This document shows, piece after piece, positions 6,964-12,457 of a DNA stretch of 12,457 nucleotides. Source of the DNA: Tannerella sp. (GTDB lineage Bacteria > Bacteroidota > Bacteroidia > Bacteroidales > Tannerellaceae); contig JAISGW010000135.1 in the NCBI GenBank assembly GCA_031262895.1, positions 1-12,457 on the forward strand, read 5' to 3'. The notes beneath the pieces are model-generated. The model was not told where the DNA came from and searched no databases. It worked only from the letters and a program-made list of their open reading frames with translations. A program made the translations under genes and the position numbers. Numbering within the stretch: the stretch's first letter is position 1; each line of letters begins with the position of its first letter.

Positions 6964-9306
6964 TTATTTTTTGCGTACGTGCACATGTCGCTTCGTTGCC
7001 GGTTTGGCAGCCGTTTCCTTGATGATTGTCTGCACTTCTTCCAAAGTAAGTCCTTTCGGATCGCTTACCGTACGGGGTATCTTGTAATTCTTTCCTTGAT
7101 AGGTTATATAAGGGCCGAAACGGCCGTTCAATATTTCCAAACCCGGCTCTTCATCGAATTTTTTCAACTCGCGCTGTGCGTCTTTTTCTCTCTTGGCGAG
7201 TATAAGCGCTTCAGCTTCGTCCAAGGTGACGGCCATAGGGTTCACGCCCTTGGGCAGGGATACGTATTTTCCGTCATGGTTGACGTAAGGGCCGAAGCGT
7301 CCGACACCCACTTTGACATCCTTTCCTTCATATTCACCCAGATGCCTGGGAAGTTCGAATAGTTTCAAGGCTTCGTCCAAGGTGATGGTTTCTATGGACT
7401 GTCCCTTCATTAAGGAAGCAAATTGCGGCTTGGGCGCCGTCTTATCCTCGGGCCGAGCCTCACCCAACTGGGCAACAGGTCCGAAGCGGCCTATCTTGGC
7501 AAACACGGGGCGTCCGGTTTTCGGGTCTTCTCCCAAAAGCCGTTCGCCGACCTTGTGCTCGCTCTTAACGGCTGAGGTTTCTTCCACAATAGGATGGAAC
7601 ATCTTATAAAAGGAATCAATGGCATTGGTCCATTTCAATTCGCCTTCGGCGATGGCGTCAAATTCCTTCTCCACATTGGCCGTGAAATTGTAATCCATGA
7701 CGGCGGGGAAATATTGCATCAGAAAGTCGTTCACCACCATGCCGATGTCGGTCGGGATGAGCTTGTTCCTGTCGGCACCCACGATTTCCGTCTTTTCCTG
7801 TGTGCTGATTTCTCCATTGGAAAGTGTCAGTACGGTATAAGGGCGCGATTCGCCTTCCTTGTCGCTCTTCACCACATATTCCCGGTTTTGTATGGTTTGT
7901 ATGGTAGGGGCATAAGTGGAAGGGCGCCCGATGCCCAATTCTTCCATGCGACGTACCAGACTGGCTTCGGTATAACGCGGAGGGCGTTGCGAGAAGCGTT
8001 CGGTGGCCGTAATGGCTTTCATCACCAAACTGTCTTGCTGGCTAACGGGAGGGAGCAAGCCGTTTTCCTGTTCTTTCTCGTTTTCGTCGTCGCTGCTTTC
8101 CTTATATACGGAAAGGAAGCCGTCAAAGACGACAACTTCGCCTGTGGCGACGAATTTTTCTTTTAGACCCGAGACTTCGATGCTGATGCTCGTGCGCTCC
8201 AGTTCGGCGTCGGCCATTTGGCAAGCCAGCGTGCGTCGGCGAATCAGCGTGTATAATTTCTTTTCCTGGGCGGAAGTGCCGGCGTCTTCGCGGTCTACAT
8301 AGGTAGGACGTATGGCTTCATGGGCTTCCTGCGCGCCTTTGGTTTTTGTATGGTAGGTACGGTACTTGTAATACTTCTCGCCATAAGTACCCAGCACGGT
8401 TTCCTTGGTTGTTCCCAAGGCCAGCGTGGAGAGATTGACAGAATCGGTACGCATATAGGTGATAAGGCCGGCTTCGTAGAGGCGCTGGGCTACCATCATG
8501 GTTTGCGAAACGGAAAAGCCCAGCTTGCGGGCGGCTTCCTGTTGCAGTGTGGAAGTCGTAAACGGCGGCGCCGGCAACTTTTTGAAGGGCTTCTTCGTGA
8601 TGTCGCAGACGGAAAAATGCGCCTGCTTGCAAGCCTCTAAAAAAGCTTGCGCTTCCTCTTTCGTCTTGAAACGTTTGTTCAATTCCGCTTTCAGTATGGA
8701 GCCGTCAGGCAGGATGAAGTCGCCAATGAGACGGTAGGCCGACTCGCTTTTGAAGGCATTCACTTCGCGTTCGCGTTCGACAATCAGGCGCACAGCAACC
8801 GATTGCACACGCCCGGCCGAAAGAGCGGGTTTTATCTTCCGCCACAGGACAGGCGAAAGTTCGAAGCCCACGATGCGATCAAGCACCCGGCGCGCCTGCT
8901 GGGCGTTGACCAAGTTGATGTCGATGCCCCGTGGATTGTCTATGGCATGCAGTATGGCGTTCTTGGTGATTTCGTGGAAGACAATACGACGCGTCCGCTC
9001 CGGTTCCAATTTCAATACTTCAGACAGGTGCCAGGATATGGCTTCCCCTTCGCGGTCTTCATCGGACGCTAACCAAACGACTTCCGCCTTTTTGGATTCG
9101 GCCTTCAATTCGGCTACGATTTTCTTTTTGTCGTCGGGCACTACGTATTCCGGGGCATAATCGTGGGCTAAATCTATACTGAATTCTTTGTTTTTCAAAT
9201 CACGTATATGCCCGTAACTGGACAGCACCTTATATTCTTTTCCCAGAAACTTCTCAATCGTCTTTGCCTTGGCCGGCGACTCCACAATCACAAGATTCTT
9301 CTGCAT
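6964..9306 (-). CDS. topA: DNA topoisomerase I (type IA)
   Basis: The enzyme relaxes negatively supercoiled DNA by single-strand breakage through a 5'-phosphotyrosine bond. The product has 780 residues. The Toprim domain has NLVIVESPAKAKTIEKFLG (4-22, E9) and the acidic triad region SDEDREGE (81-88). The catalytic core includes SAGRVQSVAVRLIVERER (163-180) and the active-site Tyr284 in GLITYMRTDS. The C-terminal part carries three repeat units centred on KIGRFGPVAQLG, VGRFGPYVNHDGKYVSLP and NGRFGPYITYQGKNYKIP, then a basic tail ending HVRKK. There is no four-cysteine zinc-finger set, unlike E. coli TopA. The frame extends to a TTG at 9369, but that codon is part of the -7 box, and similarity begins at MQKNLVIVES; ATG 9306 is therefore chosen. 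It lies downstream of aroB and ends 9 nt before ilvD. Confidence 0.96.
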   Translation of the reverse strand: MQKNLVIVESPAKAKTIEKFLGKEYKVLSSYGHIRDLKNKEFSIDLAHDYAPEYVVPDDKKKIVAELKAESKKAEVVWLASDEDREGEAISWHLSEVLKLEPERTRRIVFHEITKNAILHAIDNPRGIDINLVNAQQARRVLDRIVGFELSPVLWRKIKPALSAGRVQSVAVRLIVEREREVNAFKSESAYRLIGDFILPDGSILKAELNKRFKTKEEAQAFLEACKQAHFSVCDITKKPFKKLPAPPFTTSTLQQEAARKLGFSVSQTMMVAQRLYEAGLITYMRTDSVNLSTLALGTTKETVLGTYGEKYYKYRTYHTKTKGAQEAHEAIRPTYVDREDAGTSAQEKKLYTLIRRRTLACQMADAELERTSISIEVSGLKEKFVATGEVVVFDGFLSVYKESSDDENEKEQENGLLPPVSQQDSLVMKAITATERFSQRPPRYTEASLVRRMEELGIGRPSTYAPTIQTIQNREYVVKSDKEGESRPYTVLTLSNGEISTQEKTEIVGADRNKLIPTDIGMVVNDFLMQYFPAVMDYNFTANVEKEFDAIAEGELKWTNAIDSFYKMFHPIVEETSAVKSEHKVGERLLGEDPKTGRPVFAKIGRFGPVAQLGEARPEDKTAPKPQFASLMKGQSIETITLDEALKLFELPRHLGEYEGKDVKVGVGRFGPYVNHDGKYVSLPKGVNPMAVTLDEAEALILAKREKDAQRELKKFDEEPGLEILNGRFGPYITYQGKNYKIPRTVSDPKGLTLEEVQTIIKETAAKPATKRHVHVRKK

Positions 9307-9366
9307 AATTTCAAATTTCCATGGCGATTCTCCCCCTTCGTCGGGGAATAACACCTTTTTTCGCCG

Positions 9367-9374
9367 CAAAGGTA
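9367..9374 (-). promoter_or_regulatory. Putative -7 promoter box for topA (and possibly ilvDBNC)
   Basis: Read on the minus strand, TACCTTTG followed by CGGC matches the Bacteroides -7 consensus TAnnTTTG. It lies 60 nt before the topA ATG, in the 123-nt space after aroB. A run of T's (TGTTTTCC) about 14-18 nt upstream is only a weak -33 candidate. The intergenic space shows no clear terminator for aroB, so read-through from aroB is also possible. Confidence 0.55.
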
Positions 9375-9429
9375 TATCTTTTTCAGGAAAACAGGTCTAT
9401 AATGGATTTTCGGCCCTCCTTTTAAAGAA

Positions 9430-10497
9430 TTAGAAGAAGGTGTCACGGTAAAAATCCAAGGCTTCGAATATTTGTTCTTTCGAGGCGGACTGGTCAAGCC
9501 GTACCTGCCCCAGTCCGGCCAGAAGCGTGAAATTGATACGGCCGCCTTCATTCTTCTTATCGTGGGTCATCAATTCGTAAAGGGCTTCGGATGCTTCGCA
9601 AGGGAGTGCCGTCCGGTGGTAATACGTTTTCAAAAAGCCGACGAGGCGCTGCAGTTCGGCCTGCGGGAAACCGCAAAGCCGGTAGGAAAGATACAGTTCG
9701 CAGGCCAGGCCTACAGCTACTGCAAGTCCGTGCAGCAAGGGGCGGTCCTGTTGGAAGGAGAAACTTTCGACGGCATGGCCCACGGTATGCCCGAAGTTCA
9801 AGGCTTTGCGCAAGCCCTGCTCCTGCGGGTCGGCCGATACGATGCCTTCTTTGACGGCCACCGACTCTCCGACAAGGCGATTCAGGGCGACATAATCCAT
9901 AGCGTTGGCACCCAAGTCGAAGCCTAAGGTGCGCCCGTACAATTCGCCTCCGCTAATCAAGGCGTGCTTAAGCATTTCGGCGTAACCGGAAAGCAGGTTG
10001 TCGTAATCCAGTGTACGGAGAAATTCCCCGCTGATGAGTACACAGTCGGGAGAGTAAAAAGAGCCGACCTCGTTCTTCAGGCCATTGAAGTTGACACCCG
10101 TTTTCCCGCCCACAGCGGCGTCAACCGAGGCCATCAGGGTGGTCGGTATATTAAAAGTATGTAAGCCGCGTTTGAAGGTAGCCCCGGCAAAACCGCCCAA
10201 ATCGGTCACCATGCCGCCCCCGAGATTTAAAAGAAGCGAATGGCGGGAAGCCCCTTCGTCGGAAAGAATTTGCCAGACGGTAGCGACTTGTCGCATGTCC
10301 TTGTGCATGTCGCCCGGACGGATACTGATGAGACGTCCTGCCTGTAAGGCCGGGAGCTTTTCCAACAAGGGGTAGCAAAGCCGGCGGGTCGTGTCGTCGG
10401 TTAAAACAAAAAGCCGGTCGTAAGCGAGAGCATCCAATGCTGCCTCTACGTCTGGAATTAGTTGCTGCGAAATAACAATAGAATGATTTGCCTTCAT
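9430..10497 (-). CDS. aroB: 3-dehydroquinate synthase
   Basis: The enzyme converts DAHP to 3-dehydroquinate using NAD+ and a divalent metal (Zn or Co), the second step of the shikimate pathway to aromatic amino acids, in the cytoplasm. The product has 355 residues, the usual length. The NAD-binding segment is NLGGGMVTDLGGFAGATFKRG (91-111), followed by the IPTTLMASVDAAVGGKTGVN block (117-136). Metal ligands are expected at E174 (GYAEMLKHALISG), in the GHTVGHAVE motif (236-244) and at H256 (LLHGLAVAVGLA). The frame extends to a TTG at 10518, but this would sit almost at the predicted transcription start, so ATG 10497 is preferred. The gene is divergent from the SusC-like receptor and is followed after 123 nt by topA. 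A 2-deoxy-scyllo-inosose synthase-like relative is possible in principle, but the overall match to AroB is strong. Confidence 0.95.
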   Translation of the reverse strand: MKANHSIVISQQLIPDVEAALDALAYDRLFVLTDDTTRRLCYPLLEKLPALQAGRLISIRPGDMHKDMRQVATVWQILSDEGASRHSLLLNLGGGMVTDLGGFAGATFKRGLHTFNIPTTLMASVDAAVGGKTGVNFNGLKNEVGSFYSPDCVLISGEFLRTLDYDNLLSGYAEMLKHALISGGELYGRTLGFDLGANAMDYVALNRLVGESVAVKEGIVSADPQEQGLRKALNFGHTVGHAVESFSFQQDRPLLHGLAVAVGLACELYLSYRLCGFPQAELQRLVGFLKTYYHRTALPCEASEALYELMTHDKKNEGGRINFTLLAGLGQVRLDQSASKEQIFEALDFYRDTFF

Positions 10498-10534
10498 AAT
10501 TTCTTTTTTTGGATACAAACCCGAAGATGAGCGG

Positions 10535-10542
10535 CAAAAGTA
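10535..10542 (-). promoter_or_regulatory. Putative -7 promoter box for aroB
   Basis: On the minus strand TACTTTTG fits the TAnnTTTG consensus and lies 37 nt upstream of the aroB ATG. It is flanked by the same bases (CTACTTTTGCC) as the oppositely oriented box in front of the SusC-like gene. A TTG lies about 14 nt further upstream, closer than a standard -33 element. Confidence 0.5.
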
Positions 10543-10652
10543 GAGTTTTGTTTTTACAAGGATACTATTGCCCTCTGGTTGCAGATGGGGCGTTGCAACA
10601 ATTTTGCGCGCTTTTGAATCAAATTTTACAGGTCGAAGAAGTGTTCGGAGCC

Positions 10653-10660
10653 TACTTTTG
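10653..10660 (+). promoter_or_regulatory. Putative -7 promoter box for the SusC-like receptor
   Basis: TACTTTTG fits TAnnTTTG and lies 36 nt before the ATG at 10697. The region between the two divergent boxes (10543-10652) also contains a GTTGCAAC palindrome and a TTTGAATCAAA near-palindrome. These could be protein-binding sites, but nothing identifies a regulator. Confidence 0.5.
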
Positions 10661-10696
10661 CCTCAAATTTAATGAATGATTAACATCGCTATCCTC

Positions 10697-12457
10697 ATGA
10701 GTAAAATTACAAGAAAGATCAGGAACAAGGCGGCGGCACTATTGACATGCCTGCTGCTTCCACTGGCTGCCATGAGCCAATCGGCCGTTACGGGCCGAGT
10801 CACCGACAAGGCTTCCGGCGAGCCACTTCCGGGTGTTACCATCTTGGAAAGAGGCACTCTGAACGGCACGACCACCGATGCCGACGGGCACTATTCCCTT
10901 ATATTAAGGAAGCAGACCGCCCTGTTACGCTTTTCCATGATTGGCATGGGTACACAGGTACTGATGGCCCACCAGGGCGAAAGGCTGAATGTGCGCCTCG
11001 GTGCCGACGTGCAGCAATTGGATCAGGTAGTTGTCACCGGCTACATGTCGGAGAAGAAGGCCGACCTGACCGGCGCCGTGACCGTGGTCAAGATGAAAGA
11101 CGTGGCCGACATTCCTACGGGTAATGTCATGGCCAGCCTGCAAAGCCGTGTGCCCGGCGTGAACATCACTACTGACGGCACACCCGGCGGAATGAACACT
11201 TCCGTGCTCGTCCGCGGCGTAACGACCATCAACGACAGCTCGCCACTTTATGTCATTGACGGGGTCATGACACGCGACAACATTGCGTCCATCCTCTCTT
11301 CCGATGACATCGCGTCCATTCAAGTGCTGAAAGATGCAGCCTCGGCGGCTATTTACGGTGCGCAGGCCGCCAATGGCGTCATTATCATTACCACCAAGCA
11401 TGCCAGAGAAGGGCAGACGCGGGTGAACTTCGACATGTCGCTTTCCGCACAGACCTTCGTCAGCGGCATCCACCTGCTGAATACTCAGCAATGGGGCGAC
11501 TGCTATTGGCAGGCTTACAAGTATTCCTACGGGACGACCCCGAACAGCGCCGTCTACGGCAACGGGCCGGAAGCCGTACCTCAAGAATATTACTACGACG
11601 CGAACGGCATTAAGATTAAAACGGGCAACACGAATTGGCCGGATGAAATCTTTAGCACTGCTTTAATGCAGAATTACAATGTCACCTTGGCCAACGGCTC
11701 CAAACACGGTTCAACGACGCTGAGCTTGAATTACATGGATCAGGACGGCTTGTGCCGCAACACGGACTTCAAGCGTTTCAATACGCGCATCGCCACCGAT
11801 TACCACTTTCTCAACAACCACCTACGCATTGGTGAAAGTGCAGCCATCAACCGTTGGACACAGCATCTGCAGCCGGACGGCATCGAAGAGGAAGCCATCG
11901 CGCAACATCCGGCCGTTCCCCTGTACGACGAGGAAGGCGACTATGCAGGCGGCTATATAGACATTCTCGGCGACAAGCCCAATATGATTCGCCTGACAGA
12001 TAACGAAAAGAACAACCGCCATGAGTACTGGCGCGTCTTCGGGAACAGTTATATCGAAATAGAACCCATCCGCGACTTAGTCTTTAAGTCCAATTTCGGC
12101 GTGAATTATTACAACGAATTCAATTCCGTCTTTGTCCCGGCTTGGCAGGAAGGTTCGCGCAGCGTGAGCACCAATTCTTTAAGCACGAATACCAACCACA
12201 CCTTGAGTTGGATTTGGTCGAATACGGCCAACTACCGCTTTAAATTCGGCAAGAACACCTTCTCCGCCCTCTTGGGCATGGAGGCAAAGAAAGACCATAC
12301 GGAAACCTTAAGCGGTTACGGGACGGGCTTCGCCGTGGAAGACGTAGACTACCGTTATCTGGACGCCGCCACCGCCGGACAGACAGTAGGCGGCAATGCT
12401 AGCAATTATTCCATGGTTTCCTATTTTGGTAAGATAAACTATGCCTTCAACGAGAAG
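10697..12457 (+). CDS. SusC/RagA family TonB-dependent outer-membrane receptor (3' end outside window)
   Basis: This is a TonB-driven transporter of the SusC/RagA type, which with a SusD lipoprotein imports oligosaccharides or peptides across the outer membrane. The frame runs from ATG 10697 to the right edge (587 residues); the family is normally about 1000 residues, so roughly 60 percent is present. A signal peptide occupies residues 1-27 (KAAALLTCLLLPLAAMSQ). A carboxypeptidase-D-regulatory-like domain follows (about 29-105: VTGRVTDKASGEPLPGVTI, GTTTDADGHYSL). Then come the family motif LDQVVVTGY (108-116) and the plug domain (about 120-234) with LVRGVTTIND, PLYVIDGV and VLKDAASAAIYGAQAANGVIIITTK (210-234). 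The first barrel strands follow. An in-frame ATG at 10676 would add seven residues and weaken the signal peptide, so it was not chosen. The substrate cannot be told from this part. Confidence 0.95.
   Translation, partial: MSKITRKIRNKAAALLTCLLLPLAAMSQSAVTGRVTDKASGEPLPGVTILERGTLNGTTTDADGHYSLILRKQTALLRFSMIGMGTQVLMAHQGERLNVRLGADVQQLDQVVVTGYMSEKKADLTGAVTVVKMKDVADIPTGNVMASLQSRVPGVNITTDGTPGGMNTSVLVRGVTTINDSSPLYVIDGVMTRDNIASILSSDDIASIQVLKDAASAAIYGAQAANGVIIITTKHAREGQTRVNFDMSLSAQTFVSGIHLLNTQQWGDCYWQAYKYSYGTTPNSAVYGNGPEAVPQEYYYDANGIKIKTGNTNWPDEIFSTALMQNYNVTLANGSKHGSTTLSLNYMDQDGLCRNTDFKRFNTRIATDYHFLNNHLRIGESAAINRWTQHLQPDGIEEEAIAQHPAVPLYDEEGDYAGGYIDILGDKPNMIRLTDNEKNNRHEYWRVFGNSYIEIEPIRDLVFKSNFGVNYYNEFNSVFVPAWQEGSRSVSTNSLSTNTNHTLSWIWSNTANYRFKFGKNTFSALLGMEAKKDHTETLSGYGTGFAVEDVDYRYLDAATAGQTVGGNASNYSMVSYFGKINYAFNEK

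Noticed and set aside
9307..9369. N-terminal extension of TopA from a TTG at 9369
   Set aside because: The TTG is part of the predicted -7 box, and the conserved protein begins at the ATG at 9306.
10498..10518. N-terminal extension of AroB from a TTG at 10518
   Set aside because: It adds seven residues without family support and starts almost at the predicted transcription start.
10925..11584. Minus-strand open frame of 219 codons within the SusC-like gene
   Set aside because: The plus strand there encodes an unmistakable TonB plug domain; the opposite frame has no recognisable features.

Overview
The window looks like a chromosomal segment from a member of the order Bacteroidales (phylum Bacteroidota). 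Supporting signs are a SusC/RagA-type TonB-dependent receptor, a secreted leucine-rich-repeat protein with a type IX secretion (T9SS)-like C-terminal domain, a DUF3575 protein, TAnnTTTG-type -7 promoter boxes ahead of four genes, and no obvious Shine-Dalgarno sequences. Base composition is slightly above half GC. The genus cannot be fixed from the sequence alone.

Layout. Bases 1-354 hold the 3' end of a DUF3575 gene (+), closed by a strong hairpin terminator. Bases 479-1678 encode a secreted, modular LRR/T9SS-CTD protein (+). A perfect 15-bp hairpin at 1693-1728 ends this gene and, read from the other strand, the large minus-strand cluster. That cluster, in transcription order from right to left, is aroB (10497-9430), topA (9306-6964), ilvD (6954-5122), ilvB (5096-3381), ilvN (3374-2802) and ilvC (2796-1750). 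A divergent intergenic region (10498-10696) separates aroB from a SusC-like outer-membrane receptor (10697 to the right edge, +), which is cut by the window end. No stretch longer than 300 bases lacks a gene, and I saw no RNA gene, CRISPR array or insertion sequence.

How the genes work together. IlvB/IlvN (acetolactate synthase), IlvC (ketol-acid reductoisomerase) and IlvD (dihydroxyacid dehydratase) are the three consecutive shared steps of valine/isoleucine synthesis. They are packed with gaps of 5-25 nt, which implies one transcript. topA ends only 9 nt before ilvD, so the ilv genes are probably read from the topA promoter or from an unseen promoter inside topA. aroB (shikimate pathway) has its own promoter. 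The two ends of the window are surface-exposed accessory functions: an adhesin/LRR-like secreted protein next to a DUF3575 gene, and a nutrient receptor whose SusD partner would lie beyond the right edge.

I found no clear sign of a new biological system: most of the window is housekeeping metabolism. The most interesting signal is a sharply bounded AT-rich patch (about 596-840) inside the secreted LRR gene, which suggests swapping of the exposed domain.
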